Positions 34,815-44,219 are shown, numbered from the stretch's first letter. The stretch: DNA of 64,000 nt from Erysipelotrichaceae bacterium (GCA_017431825.1 JAFRKI010000014.1:62001-126000); one strand, 5' to 3'. Notes: a model not told the origin generated them from the sequence alone. Numbers and translations are program-made.

Positions 34815-36248
34815 TTACCATAACGGCTTATAGTCGTAGCCGTATCCTTCATCCCAGCTGTTCCAGACATTGATATTCTTGTTGGTATAGTGGTCAAAGT
34901 CATCTACGAAAGCCGTGAAACTCAGTCCGTAATAATCATTGATGACATTCTCATCGATGCTCAAAACACCGTTTCCGATCTCGATATGATGGCCGTCAAG
35001 ATCGTAACTTAGAGGAGTGTTTGAATATACCAGTACTTCTCCGTTTCTGACGATGGCATAGTAGCTGCTGTAACCGTCAAAGCCCTCAAGTCCCATATCG
35101 AGAAGACATGTTCTCAAGGTATCGCCTAAAGGACGGTCATGGCTGTCATATTTGATCACATATGTATCCGGATAATTGATGAGTCTGCTGAGGTATTTGA
35201 CCGGATTGTATTCGGTCCTGAATACCGATGCAGTAAGACCGGGCACATACAGGTCATAGAGACTGTCCAGTTCTTTGTTTTGCGTATGATGTTCAAAGAC
35301 ATAGTTTTCCTTGACGAAATTCATCAGGTAATCAGTTATGTATGAAGCCCCGTTAGAGAAACAGTGGGCGCCGTTATTGTGGATCTGCAGGCGATAGTTG
35401 ATCTTTCTTGAAAGCTGAACGAAGTCCAAATACTTAACATCGTTTTCATCTGCCCATTGCCATACCTTATCCAAAGCTCCCTGGTTTTCAGCCGTTAAGG
35501 AATCCATCGGCATCATATAAAGCAGAAGCTGAATATCCTTCTCTTTACACAGATCAAGGATGTTGTTCAGCCCGTCGATGTCTTCTTCATCAAGAGTGAA
35601 GTCCGGAACATTATCATAGACCAAAGGATACCAGGAATTCTTTGGAGGTAATTCCGCATCTAACTGAATGTATCCGAAATCAGGAGTGATGCTGGTGTCT
35701 TTTTCGTAGATCAGTTCCTTAAGGCTTTCCATTTCCCGCCAGGTGTTGTGGTTGTTTATGAAATCGTTACGGTAGGTCTCGGCCTTTTCTTCCGGCAGGA
35801 AGTTTATGACGTTCTGTTTTTCCTGGCCTCTCATCATATACTGAGCCAGTGCGAAACAGACATCACCTTCACAGTTATAACTTACCGGCGTCGTCGTATA
35901 TACTTCCAGGATTACCAGCTCCGGACTCTGGTTCTTGAGAGCTTCCTTGAGCATCTCATAGGATACTTTAGGAGCCTGGCAGGCGCTGCCTAAGACATAA
36001 GAATAAAGGCCGCTGTCCTGATAGGCGAAACTTGGTATGAAGGAATACTGGGCATGAGAAGAACCCAGAACGATGATATCGACGCTGTCCTTGGGCATAT
36101 TGTGGAAAGAATCATTGTAGAAGGCTTCCTTGTTTATGAAGACCTTGCACAGGTAAAGGTATGAATAATAGATCGTGGCCAGCACAAAAGCGGCTCCTGC
36201 CAGGATCTTGATGTTGTTCCAGAGAATTCTGCCTGCCTTTTTTAGCAT
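34815..36248 (-). CDS. SGNH-like exported protein, partner of MBOAT copy 2
   Basis: A 477-residue protein with an N-terminal membrane anchor (about residues 15-34) and an SGNH-hydrolase-like outer domain. IIVLGSSHAQYSFIPS gives the block I Ser/His region, LVILEVYTTTP follows, and the later HNNGAHCFSNGASYITDY may supply the catalytic His. These partners accept acyl groups from MBOAT proteins for sugar O-acylation. GGAGG precedes ATG 36248, which overlaps the MBOAT stop. Last gene of a GT2-MBOAT-SGNH operon. Confidence 0.75.
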   Translation of the reverse strand: MLKKAGRILWNNIKILAGAAFVLATIYYSYLYLCKVFINKEAFYNDSFHNMPKDSVDIIVLGSSHAQYSFIPSFAYQDSGLYSYVLGSACQAPKVSYEMLKEALKNQSPELVILEVYTTTPVSYNCEGDVCFALAQYMMRGQEKQNVINFLPEEKAETYRNDFINNHNTWREMESLKELIYEKDTSITPDFGYIQLDAELPPKNSWYPLVYDNVPDFTLDEEDIDGLNNILDLCKEKDIQLLLYMMPMDSLTAENQGALDKVWQWADENDVKYLDFVQLSRKINYRLQIHNNGAHCFSNGASYITDYLMNFVKENYVFEHHTQNKELDSLYDLYVPGLTASVFRTEYNPVKYLSRLINYPDTYVIKYDSHDRPLGDTLRTCLLDMGLEGFDGYSSYYAIVRNGEVLVYSNTPLSYDLDGHHIEIGNGVLSIDENVINDYYGLSFTAFVDDFDHYTNKNINVWNSWDEGYGYDYKPLW

Positions 36249-37663
36249 TAAAACCTCCTGTATATGAAGTCGTTCGCATCAAAGCTGCCGCCATACATGC
36301 CGAAGATCAGAAAAGCGATGATAAGCACGGCATAAATAGCCCATCTTACGATAAAGACCTGCTTTCCAAGGATATCGCCTATCGGCAGCAGTTTTCTGAT
36401 GATATCCGTTACCAGCATCGTTCCGGCTATGAACAGCGACCAGATGAATTCATTATGGGTAAGACCGATCAGTTCATAACTGAAAGTTCCTCCTGCCACG
36501 ATCTTTTCAAAAACAGCCAGAGCACTTGTCAGGTCAGAACTTCTGAAGAAGACCCAAAGAGCACTGACGATAAGAAAGTTTACGACTATCAATATCGGTG
36601 TAAACAGATATCCGACATATCTGTTGATCTTTATCTTCCTTAATATCGAAGAGGCCATATCTTCGATGATTCTTATGATACCGTGGCCCAGCCCCCATAC
36701 TATAAAAGGCAAAGAGACGCCATGCCAGAGGGCTGATACAAAGAAGATGAAGATGATGTTGAAATACTTGCGGAGAACTCCTTTACGGCTTCCGCCCAGA
36801 GGAATATAAAGATAGTCCCTGAACCAGGAAGTCAGTGAAATGTGCCAGCCGGCCCAGAACTCTTTCAGGTTTCGGGAAATGTAAGGACTGGCGAAGTTCC
36901 TGTCCAGTTTGAAGCCCATGATCCTGGCGGCACCGATCGCGATATTGGAATAGGAATCGAAGTCCAGGTATATCTGCAAGGCATACATCAGTACACCGAA
37001 CAGAACATTGTATCCCAGAAGCTCCGGATTATCGAGACTTCTCTCGACTACCGAAGTGATGAAATCACAGAAGACCCGCTTTTCAAACAGACCCAATCCT
37101 ATCAGCAGAAAACCGCTGCCGGCATCGCTGTATTCAAATTCGCGACAGCTTCTCAGTTCCTTAAGAAAAGGTTCAGCCCTGTTTATCGGACCGGCGGTGA
37201 TGCAAGGGAAGAAAGTTACATAATCCAGATAAAATACGGGGTTCTTTTCAACTTTGATCTTCCCTTCGTATATATCAAAAAGATAGGACAGTATCTTGAA
37301 GGTATAAAAAGAGATACCCAAAGGTATGATTATCGATGTTGTCTGAGCAAAATATTTGAAACTGAATAGTCCGGCTACAAAAGGCAGCGCCAGAAGCAGG
37401 ACGGCTTTCTTGCCCTGATACTTCTTCACGATGAAACTGAATATGTATCCAAGCACCGCAAATGCAAAGAGACAGATCAGATTATTCCAGCCGAAAGTGT
37501 AGATAAAAAAGATGTTGGCTGCCAGCAGCACATAGGGTCTGATCAGGTACCTGAACGGTACCGACAGCATGAACATCAGAAAACAAAAAGCCACAAAGTA
37601 GATCGTTGTGGCACTCAGATCGGTAAATGCGGGAATGGTGAAATAGTTATCACCTATGACCAT
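36248..37663 (-). CDS. MBOAT-family O-acyltransferase, copy 2
   Basis: A 471-residue MBOAT. Diagnostic blocks are DFDSYSNIAIGAARIMGFKLDRNFASPY, LKEFWAGWHISLTSWFRDYLYIPLGGSRKG and SALWHGVSLPFIVWGLGHG with the catalytic His. The N terminus begins with extra residues (MVIGDNYFTIPAFTDLSATT) before the usual first helix, unlike copy 1. It overlaps both neighbours by 1-3 bases (ATAATG with the GT2 upstream), which implies coupled translation with a GtrB-like enzyme and an SGNH partner. Confidence 0.92.
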   Translation of the reverse strand: MVIGDNYFTIPAFTDLSATTIYFVAFCFLMFMLSVPFRYLIRPYVLLAANIFFIYTFGWNNLICLFAFAVLGYIFSFIVKKYQGKKAVLLLALPFVAGLFSFKYFAQTTSIIIPLGISFYTFKILSYLFDIYEGKIKVEKNPVFYLDYVTFFPCITAGPINRAEPFLKELRSCREFEYSDAGSGFLLIGLGLFEKRVFCDFITSVVERSLDNPELLGYNVLFGVLMYALQIYLDFDSYSNIAIGAARIMGFKLDRNFASPYISRNLKEFWAGWHISLTSWFRDYLYIPLGGSRKGVLRKYFNIIFIFFVSALWHGVSLPFIVWGLGHGIIRIIEDMASSILRKIKINRYVGYLFTPILIVVNFLIVSALWVFFRSSDLTSALAVFEKIVAGGTFSYELIGLTHNEFIWSLFIAGTMLVTDIIRKLLPIGDILGKQVFIVRWAIYAVLIIAFLIFGMYGGSFDANDFIYRRF

Positions 37664-38586
37664 TATCTGATCTCCCTGATGATATATTTAGGTCTGCGCT
37701 TGGTTTCCATATAGGTCTTGCCCAGATACTCGCCGACGATTCCGATGACGATGAGTTGGATACCGCCGAGCAGGCAGATGATCGCGATCATGCTTGGATA
37801 ACCGGCGACCGGATCACCAATAGTCAGGGCTTTGATGACGATATAAAGCATATACAGAAAACCGAAAAGCGATACCAGCAGACCGCTAACGGTAGCGATC
37901 CTTAACGGAGCGATCGTGAAGTCGACGATACCGTCAATGGCATAAGCGAAGAGCTTCCAGAATGACCACTTGGTCTCACCGGCTACCCTTTCCACATTTT
38001 CATATTCGATGTATTTGGTCCTGAAACCCACCCAGGAGAAGATTCCCTTGGAGAAACGGTTGTATTCGGAAAGAGATATGATGGCATCCACCATTTTCCT
38101 GGACATCAGACGGTAGTCTCTGGCACCATCGACTATCTCCACATCGATCAGTTTGTTTATGAGTTTATAGAAAGCTCTGGCAAAAAAGCTCCTGATCGGC
38201 GGTTCGCCTTTTCTAGTGACCCTGTAGGTTCCGGCACAGTCGTATTCGCCGCTCTTTACATAATCATACATTTCCTTTAACAGGGCAGGAGGATCCTGAA
38301 GATCGGCATCCATTAGCACGACGTAATCCCCCTTGGATTCCTTAAGACCGGCCAGAATGGCTGCTTCCTTTCCGAAGTTGCGGGAGAAACTGACTATCTT
38401 GATATTGGCATCTTTTTCCTTAAGTTTCAGACATTCCTTTACGGTATCATCTTTTGAACCGTCATCTATAAAAAGGATCTCATAACGGCTGCGGCCGATG
38501 GCCTTCTTCAGGTGCTTCATGAGTTCCGGATAGAAATATGGAACAGCCTCCGCTTCGTTGTAACAAGGTACTATGATACTTAACAT
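37663..38586 (-). CDS. GtrB/DPM1-like polyprenyl-phosphate glycosyltransferase
   Basis: A 307-residue GT2 enzyme with IIVPCYNEAEAVPYFYPEL, EILFIDDGSKDDT, SRNFGKEAAILAGLKESKGDYVVLMDADLQDPP (DADLQDPP is diagnostic), and two C-terminal membrane helices (about 230-255 and 265-290). Such enzymes make undecaprenyl-phosphate-linked sugars used as donors by GT-C transferases on the outer face. A strong ribosome binding site (GGGAGG) precedes ATG 38586. It heads the GT2-MBOAT-SGNH operon and could feed the three GT-C-like paralogues; that link is inferred. Confidence 0.9.
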   Translation of the reverse strand: MLSIIVPCYNEAEAVPYFYPELMKHLKKAIGRSRYEILFIDDGSKDDTVKECLKLKEKDANIKIVSFSRNFGKEAAILAGLKESKGDYVVLMDADLQDPPALLKEMYDYVKSGEYDCAGTYRVTRKGEPPIRSFFARAFYKLINKLIDVEIVDGARDYRLMSRKMVDAIISLSEYNRFSKGIFSWVGFRTKYIEYENVERVAGETKWSFWKLFAYAIDGIVDFTIAPLRIATVSGLLVSLFGFLYMLYIVIKALTIGDPVAGYPSMIAIICLLGGIQLIVIGIVGEYLGKTYMETKRRPKYIIREIR

Positions 38587-38680
38587 ATGCCTGTCCTCCC
38601 TTTCCTTAACATTATAACCAATAAACCGTTCTTTAGACAGTTTAACATATGCCCTGATAATACAAGTCTGATAAATAAGT

Positions 38681-38686
38681 TATAAT
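38681..38686 (+). promoter_or_regulatory. -10 element upstream of the three-gene GT2 operon
   Basis: TATAAT at 38681-38686, 23 bases before ATG 38710. The predicted short leader carries only a weak AGG (38699-38702). No good -35 seen. Confidence 0.45.
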
Positions 38687-38709
38687 ATCTATGAAAGTCA
38701 GGTAACGGC

Positions 38710-39684
38710 ATGCCTAAAGTAAGTGTTATCGTCGCCATCTACAATATTGAAGGATATCTGGACAGATGTCTGAATTCCTTGAAGGAACAGACCTTTAAGG
38801 ATTTTGAAGTGCTCTGTGTCGATGACGGCAGCAAGGACGGTTCCGGGAAGATCATCGACAGCTACGTTGAAGAAGACAAGAGATTCAGACATCTCTTAAA
38901 GGAAAACGGCGGCCTTTCGGATGCACGCAATTACGGCATGCAGCATATGTCCGGTGATTATATCGTCTTCATTGACGGTGATGATTTTGTGGAAAAGGAT
39001 CTGCTGGAAACGGTATATGACAGGATGGCCAGCGATGATCTTGACCTGTGCGTTTATGATTATTATCAGAATTTCATCCTCACCGGCAACAGGGAAGTCA
39101 TCCATATTCCTTTTAATGAAGACAAGGTCTACAGTCTTAAAAACGATAAGGAACTCCTGTGCTTTGTCAGCAACTGCGCCTGGAACAAGATGTACAGAAA
39201 AGAGCTGTTCCTGGCTAACGACATACTATATCCGAAAGGCTACATTCAGGAAGATCTGGGAACTACGCCGAAGATCCTTTATCTGGCTGAAAGGATAGGT
39301 TTCGTGAACAGACCTTTATACAACTATATCGTTGACAGACCCAACAACATCACTACCGAAAGAAGTGAAAGGATCTATCACATTCTGGATATGTGTTCTT
39401 CCTTTATCGGTTTCTATAAAGAAAAGGGAGCCTTTGAAACATATTATGAAGAGTGCAAGTATCTGGCATCGGTAAACATCATGCAGTCTTTAAAGAAACT
39501 TCCTTACTTTACGGATAAGCGATTCGTTGACGGATTCCTGAATGCGGCTTTCGCTTTCCTGAAAAAGAACTTTCCGGATTTCCCTAAGTGCAGATATGAC
39601 CTGTACTCCTATAAGGAGGATCACATATATCTGAACAAGACACTGCTAAGAACGTATCTTGCATACAAGAGGTTAACAAAATGA
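38710..39684 (+). CDS. Glycosyltransferase family 2, first of a triplet
   Basis: A 324-residue GT2: VSVIVAIYNIEGYLDRCLNSL, VLCVDDGSKDGS, NGGLSDARNYGMQHMSGDYIVFIDGDDF (DGDD metal motif), then CAWNKMYRKELF and GYIQEDLGTTP. It overlaps the next gene by 4 bases (ATGA). The three consecutive GT2 genes 38710-41662 form an operon; they share the domain plan but differ in acceptor half, suggesting sequential sugar additions. Confidence 0.88.
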   Translation: MPKVSVIVAIYNIEGYLDRCLNSLKEQTFKDFEVLCVDDGSKDGSGKIIDSYVEEDKRFRHLLKENGGLSDARNYGMQHMSGDYIVFIDGDDFVEKDLLETVYDRMASDDLDLCVYDYYQNFILTGNREVIHIPFNEDKVYSLKNDKELLCFVSNCAWNKMYRKELFLANDILYPKGYIQEDLGTTPKILYLAERIGFVNRPLYNYIVDRPNNITTERSERIYHILDMCSSFIGFYKEKGAFETYYEECKYLASVNIMQSLKKLPYFTDKRFVDGFLNAAFAFLKKNFPDFPKCRYDLYSYKEDHIYLNKTLLRTYLAYKRLTK

Positions 39685-40700
39685 AAAAAGTAACGATAGT
39701 CGTACCTGTCTACAATGTTGAACAGTATATACGCAAATGCCTGGATTCTCTTTTAAAACAGGAATCGGATGAATATGAAGTGCTGGTAGTCAACGATGGC
39801 TCGCCGGCAAATGAACAGGCAATCATCGATGAATATGTTAAGAAACATCCTGTGATCAAAAGTCTGGTAAAAGAAAACGGCGGTTATGGGTCGGTACTGG
39901 AGAAAGCCATATCCCTGATCGAAACGCCATACATGCTGGTATGCGATCCTGATGATTATCTCTATCCGGATGCCGTTAAAACGCTGGTGGATATGCTGGA
40001 AAGCACGGACAGCGATATCGCCATCGGTGCCAAGACCCTGGTATATGCCGATAACGAAGAAGAGGTCTATGACAAATCATTTAACGATGCTTATGCATCG
40101 GTAACTGACGGCAAGGTCTACAACAGCGATGATCCTGACTTTGACGATCTTTACTTTATCGATCCAAGTCCGCATTCAAAACTCTACAGACTGTCCTTAT
40201 TGAAAGAGATAGAGTTTCCTCATAAAGTCTCGTTTACCGACAATATTCTATATTTCTCAGCCCTTAACCGCAGCAGGAAGGTGGTATATACCTCCAAACC
40301 TTTAGCCTATTATCTGATCAACAGAGAGGGCAATACGATGACGGATATCAAGCTGACAGCCATCGATGCGGAAAGAAAGGTCCTCTGTTCGCTTATAAAA
40401 CAGAACGAAGGCAAAAGGGGCATTTTCTATTACCGGATGTTTGAAGCCTACAAGTATCTGATCAACGAGAAGGTCAGACGCTGTCGGGGAAGCAATGAAG
40501 AAGTGAAAGAAAGGATAACTTCACTTTATGAAGTCATCGGAGAACTTCTGCCATACAGGGAAGACATCTTAAAGTATTACAGAAAGTATCATAAGTATCC
40601 GTTCATAGAAGCCTGGAGAGACAGGAAACTGCTGGATCCTACGAAGAGCAAAAAGGCTTATGAGAAGATAGTCGATAAACAGATGGAAGGAAGAAAATGA
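39681..40700 (+). CDS. Glycosyltransferase family 2, second of a triplet
   Basis: A 339-residue GT2: VTIVVPVYNVEQYIRKCLDSL, VLVVNDGSPANEQAI, NGGYGSVLEKAISLIETPYMLVCDPDDYL (DPDD), and PHSKLYRLSLL in place of the usual WNK block. NGGYGSVLEKA departs from the NGGLSDARN of its neighbours, so its acceptor or donor probably differs. Coupled by ATGA overlaps to both adjacent GT2 genes. Confidence 0.88.
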   Translation: MKKVTIVVPVYNVEQYIRKCLDSLLKQESDEYEVLVVNDGSPANEQAIIDEYVKKHPVIKSLVKENGGYGSVLEKAISLIETPYMLVCDPDDYLYPDAVKTLVDMLESTDSDIAIGAKTLVYADNEEEVYDKSFNDAYASVTDGKVYNSDDPDFDDLYFIDPSPHSKLYRLSLLKEIEFPHKVSFTDNILYFSALNRSRKVVYTSKPLAYYLINREGNTMTDIKLTAIDAERKVLCSLIKQNEGKRGIFYYRMFEAYKYLINEKVRRCRGSNEEVKERITSLYEVIGELLPYREDILKYYRKYHKYPFIEAWRDRKLLDPTKSKKAYEKIVDKQMEGRK

Positions 40701-41662
40701 AAAAACCGGCCGTAAGCGTCATAGTGCCTGTTTATAATGTTGAAAAGTATCTTGGCAGATGTCTGGATTCTTTGGTCATGCAGACTTTGAAGGATATCGA
40801 GATCATCGTGGTCAATGACGGTTCACCTGACGGTTCACAGGATATAATCGATGAATACGTCAGAAAACATGAAAATGTCGTTTCTTTCAAAAAAGAGAAC
40901 GGCGGTCTGGGCGATGCCCGTAACTTCGGTCTGGAAAGAGCCAAGGGCGAATACATCGGTTTCATCGATTCTGATGACTGGGCTGAACCCGACATGTATG
41001 AAAAGATGTATGCCAAGGCAAAAGAAGATGACTGTGACCTTGTGGTGTGTGATCTCATTTATACCTTTGAAGACGGCAGCAAGGAAGACTATACCGAAGC
41101 GGGAATCAGGAAGCTGGTTCCCGACAACAAAAAAGCCGGTTTTCTGTCACCGCTCTTTGCCTGGAACAAACTCTATAAAAAGGAACTTCTCATGGACAAT
41201 AGCTTGCGTTATCCTGTGGGACTCTGGTATGAAGACATCCCGGTCACGCTGCCTTGTTTCGCATTATCAAAGAAGACGGGTTATGTCAATGAGGCTTTTG
41301 TCCATTATGTTCAAAGAGTAAGCTCGATCATGGGCAACAGGACCAGCAGGAAGTTCTATGACATTTTTACGGTACTGGACAGTGTCTATGCTTTCTTTAA
41401 GGAACATGATCTTCTGGATGAATATCACGATGAGCTGGAATATGTCTTTGCACAGCAGCTGATGGTTTACGGCGCTTTCCGTTTCTTGCGGTCTGACGAT
41501 TATTACGATCTTTCAGAAACAGCCCGCAGGTTCATGAATGAGCGCTATCCTGAATGGAAGGGCAACGCCTATCTGAAAAAGACTTTCAATATCAAAAACC
41601 GCATATTCTACCGGACCAACGGTCCGGCTACATACAGAATATGGAAGAAACTCATCGGATAA
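40697..41662 (+). CDS. Glycosyltransferase family 2, third of a triplet
   Basis: A 321-residue GT2: VSVIVPVYNVEKYLGRCLDSL, IIVVNDGSPDGSQ, NGGLGDARNFGLERAKGEYIGFIDSDDW (DSDD), FAWNKLYKKELL, and VGLWYEDIPVTLP, the same WYED block as in 33848-34780. It ends in a bidirectional terminator whose first base is the last base of the stop codon. Confidence 0.88.
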   Translation: MKKPAVSVIVPVYNVEKYLGRCLDSLVMQTLKDIEIIVVNDGSPDGSQDIIDEYVRKHENVVSFKKENGGLGDARNFGLERAKGEYIGFIDSDDWAEPDMYEKMYAKAKEDDCDLVVCDLIYTFEDGSKEDYTEAGIRKLVPDNKKAGFLSPLFAWNKLYKKELLMDNSLRYPVGLWYEDIPVTLPCFALSKKTGYVNEAFVHYVQRVSSIMGNRTSRKFYDIFTVLDSVYAFFKEHDLLDEYHDELEYVFAQQLMVYGAFRFLRSDDYYDLSETARRFMNERYPEWKGNAYLKKTFNIKNRIFYRTNGPATYRIWKKLIG

Positions 41663-41691
41663 AAACATCACCCGGTACCGGGTGATGTTTT
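41662..41691. terminator. Bidirectional terminator, perfect 30-base palindrome
   Basis: Arms of 15 bases meet at 41676/41677 with a GC-rich centre and A/T ends, so it can terminate both the GT2 triplet and the convergent GT2 gene (stop 41697). Confidence 0.92.
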
Positions 41692-41696
41692 ATTAT

Positions 41697-42668
41697 TCAC
41701 TTTATAAATGAGCAGATAAATGACATGAAGTCAAACATTGCCTTGTTTACCATCCGGAAGTAGCGGTTCTTCAAGCCGGGCAGAGTCTTAAGATATGGAT
41801 TGTCATGCCATTCGGGATAGTTCGAATCGAGCGTATTCCACAAGGCATCAAGGACTTCTCTGCGAACTTTTTTATCGGCTATCTTGCAGCCGGTTAGAAA
41901 AGGATTGCCCAGACAGAAACGGATGAATACATACTCCAGTTCGGAACGGAATTCTTCATCCTTTCCTTTTTCTTTATAATATGTCCTCAGATCATTCAGC
42001 ATCTCAATGGCATCGAGGACGGTCTTGCTGCTGGTATTGGTCAGGGAGCCTTTACGCTGCACATAATGGATCAGCGGTTCATCGGTAAAGACGAAATCCT
42101 TCATAGTCAAAGCCATATGGGTCAGATAAGAACTGTCTTCAAATCTTCTGCCTTCCGGAAAAGAAAAATCCAGGGAGTCGATATATTCTTTTTTATAGAT
42201 CTTGTTCCATAGAACGCCATAGAACCGGGTCAGCATTTCCTTGGTATTCCGGTAATGAAATTCTTTCCTGACGGTCTCCTTACCGTCTTCGTTATAGTAG
42301 TAAGCGCATACGGCGACATTGGCATCACTGCTTTTTGCCAGGTTGTAGAGCTTTTCATACATGTCCTTCTCTATGTAATCATCACCATCCACGAAACCGA
42401 TATATTCTCCTTCAGCGGCTTTCAGTCCGTAGTTTCTGACGCTCGATACGCCGCCGTTTTCCTTGATAAATGATCTTATCTGAGGATACTTTTCTTTATA
42501 TTCATCGATTATCGCCTGTGAATCATCCGGAGAACTGTCGTTTATTACAAGTATTTCTATATCCTTTAAAGTCTGTGATACAAGAGAATCCAGACATTTT
42601 CTGAGATACTTATCCACGTTATATACCGGAACTATGACACTGACTTTTACCGTTTTATTCGTCTCCAT
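41697..42668 (-). CDS. Glycosyltransferase family 2
   Basis: A 323-residue GT2 of the same subfamily as the triplet: VSVIVPVYNVDKYLRKCLDSL, ILVINDSSPDDSQ (Ser replaces the usual Gly), NGGVSSVRNYGLKAAEGEYIGFVDGDDYI (DGDD), LWNKIYKKEYI and GRRFEDSSYLTHM. Monocistronic, minus strand. ATG 42668 has no ribosome binding site; a -10 element lies six bases upstream. Confidence 0.88.
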   Translation of the reverse strand: METNKTVKVSVIVPVYNVDKYLRKCLDSLVSQTLKDIEILVINDSSPDDSQAIIDEYKEKYPQIRSFIKENGGVSSVRNYGLKAAEGEYIGFVDGDDYIEKDMYEKLYNLAKSSDANVAVCAYYYNEDGKETVRKEFHYRNTKEMLTRFYGVLWNKIYKKEYIDSLDFSFPEGRRFEDSSYLTHMALTMKDFVFTDEPLIHYVQRKGSLTNTSSKTVLDAIEMLNDLRTYYKEKGKDEEFRSELEYVFIRFCLGNPFLTGCKIADKKVRREVLDALWNTLDSNYPEWHDNPYLKTLPGLKNRYFRMVNKAMFDFMSFICSFIK

Positions 42669-42703
42669 GACCTTATTTTACTTTCTTTTGGAATACTTGA
42701 AAA
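42666..42703 (-). promoter_or_regulatory. Leaderless promoter for the 41697-42668 GT2 gene
   Basis: Minus-strand -10 TAAAAT at 42680-42675, six bases, ATG 42668. A TTTTCA-like -35 lies about 17 bases upstream (42703-42698). Confidence 0.55.
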
Positions 42704-42727
42704 GAAAGAGGGACTTAAGGAATCAAA

Positions 42728-42776
42728 TTGTAAGTTATGGTGAATTACCTTATAATTGACACGAGGGAAAATTTTG
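42728..42776 (+). promoter_or_regulatory. Promoter and ribosome binding site deciding a TTG start for the flippase
   Basis: -35 TTGTAA 42728-42733, 17-base spacer, -10 TATAAT 42751-42756, then GAGGG 42763-42767 and TTG 42774 six bases later. The upstream TTG at 42756 overlaps the -10 and cannot be the start. Confidence 0.68.
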
Positions 42777-44219
42777 GACCGCAAACTATTAAGAAATTAT
42801 TTCTATAACATACTATATCAGGTAGTGACGATCCTGGCACCGATGATCACCGTACCTTATACCACAAGGGTTCTGGGAGACATGCTGGGTGTCAACGCTT
42901 TTTCCGGAAGCGTCGTGCAGTGGTTCGTCATCTTCGGTATCATGGGCATCAACAATTACGGCATCAAGACCGTAGGTGCCAACAGAGACGACCGCGCCTT
43001 ACTATCAAGGACCTTCCGTGGCATTTTCTTCATGCAGATGTGCAACATGATCCTGGCTCTGATCGTCTATCTGAGCTATGTCGCAGTCAGCCCTTTGGAT
43101 TACAAAGTCATCTATATCATTCAGGCACTTACCATCATTTCCATCATGTTCGACATATCCTGGTTCTTCCTGGGCGTAGAAGACTTCAAGATAAACGCTT
43201 TAAGGAACATCCTGATCAAGATCGTCGGTGTTGCCCTGATATTCCTGCTCGTTAAGAAAGAGAGCGATCTCTGGAAGTTCGTACTCATCAACGGCGGCGT
43301 CGCCGTACTGGGACAGATGATCATGTTCCTGCAGCTGCCTAAATACATCGACCGCTGTCATGTCAGTATCGGAGAAGCCTATCGGGAACATTTCAAAGAC
43401 AACCTGATCCTCTTTATACCGCAGGTCGCTACCAGCGTATACAATATCCTGGACCAGACACTGGTCGGACTGCTGGCTGCCGACTGGGAAGCGCAGAGTG
43501 CCTATTATCAGCAGGCTATCCGTCTGGTGAGAATGTTCCTGTACTTCATTACATCCATCGGTGCCGTAATCATGCCAAGGATCGCCAATGTCTATCACAA
43601 GGGCGATCACAAACAGGTCGAGGCCTATCTGTCCGTAACGATGAAACTGGCATTCTATCTGGCCATTCCGATCATGTTCGGTACGGCAACAGTGGCTCCA
43701 AGTCTCATCCCGTGGTTTATGGACCCGCATTTTGCGGTCGTATCGAAGCTGATCATCGTCGCTTGCCCGGTCATCCTGCTGGTATCTTTAAGCAATGTTT
43801 ACGGCATCCAGTATCTGCTTCCGACCGGAAAGATGAAAGAATACTCGGCATCCGTCGTTATCGGTGCCCTGGTCAATCTCTGCGCCAACATCATCCTGAT
43901 CCCGAAATACGGAGCTCTGGGAGCCTGTATCGCGATCGTAATGGCGGAAGCCAGCGTTACGCTTTCTCAGATAATATTCATCAGAGGAAAGCTCAAGCTG
44001 GAAGTCAAAGCCAGAACGATACTGCTTTATTTCGCGGATGCGGTCATAATGGGAGCAGTAGTACTGTTCATCGGCAGAATGATGGGGCCGCGCTTACTGA
44101 CCAACCTAGTTCAGGTCGCATCGGGAGCAGTCATCTACCTGGGCATCCTGACGCTGTTCAAAGAAGAATTCCATATGGACATATTAAAAAAAGCCCAAGG
44201 GCTGATATCAAGACATTAA
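42774..44219 (+). CDS. wzx: Wzx-like polysaccharide flippase (MOP/PST superfamily)
   Basis: A 481-residue protein with 12-14 membrane helices. The opening LLRNYFYNILYQVVTILAPMITVPYTTRVLG is typical of Wzx/RfbX flippases of Gram-positive capsule loci. GPNGIGINNYG-type text is represented here by GIMGINNYGIKTVG. It flips lipid-linked repeat units, an alternative route to the Wzm/Wzt exporter at 15045. TTG 42774 is the inferred start (see the promoter entry). GC is higher than in the flanking GT-C gene. Confidence 0.88.
   Translation: MDRKLLRNYFYNILYQVVTILAPMITVPYTTRVLGDMLGVNAFSGSVVQWFVIFGIMGINNYGIKTVGANRDDRALLSRTFRGIFFMQMCNMILALIVYLSYVAVSPLDYKVIYIIQALTIISIMFDISWFFLGVEDFKINALRNILIKIVGVALIFLLVKKESDLWKFVLINGGVAVLGQMIMFLQLPKYIDRCHVSIGEAYREHFKDNLILFIPQVATSVYNILDQTLVGLLAADWEAQSAYYQQAIRLVRMFLYFITSIGAVIMPRIANVYHKGDHKQVEAYLSVTMKLAFYLAIPIMFGTATVAPSLIPWFMDPHFAVVSKLIIVACPVILLVSLSNVYGIQYLLPTGKMKEYSASVVIGALVNLCANIILIPKYGALGACIAIVMAEASVTLSQIIFIRGKLKLEVKARTILLYFADAVIMGAVVLFIGRMMGPRLLTNLVQVASGAVIYLGILTLFKEEFHMDILKKAQGLISRH

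Noticed and set aside
38691-38705. Four-codon ORF (ATG AAA GTC AGG TAA) just after TATAAT, as a leaderless leader peptide
   Set aside because: The gap from the -10 is only four bases, so +1 would fall inside or after its ATG.
42756-42758. TTG start of the flippase at 42756
   Set aside because: The codon overlaps the -10 hexamer of the gene's own promoter.
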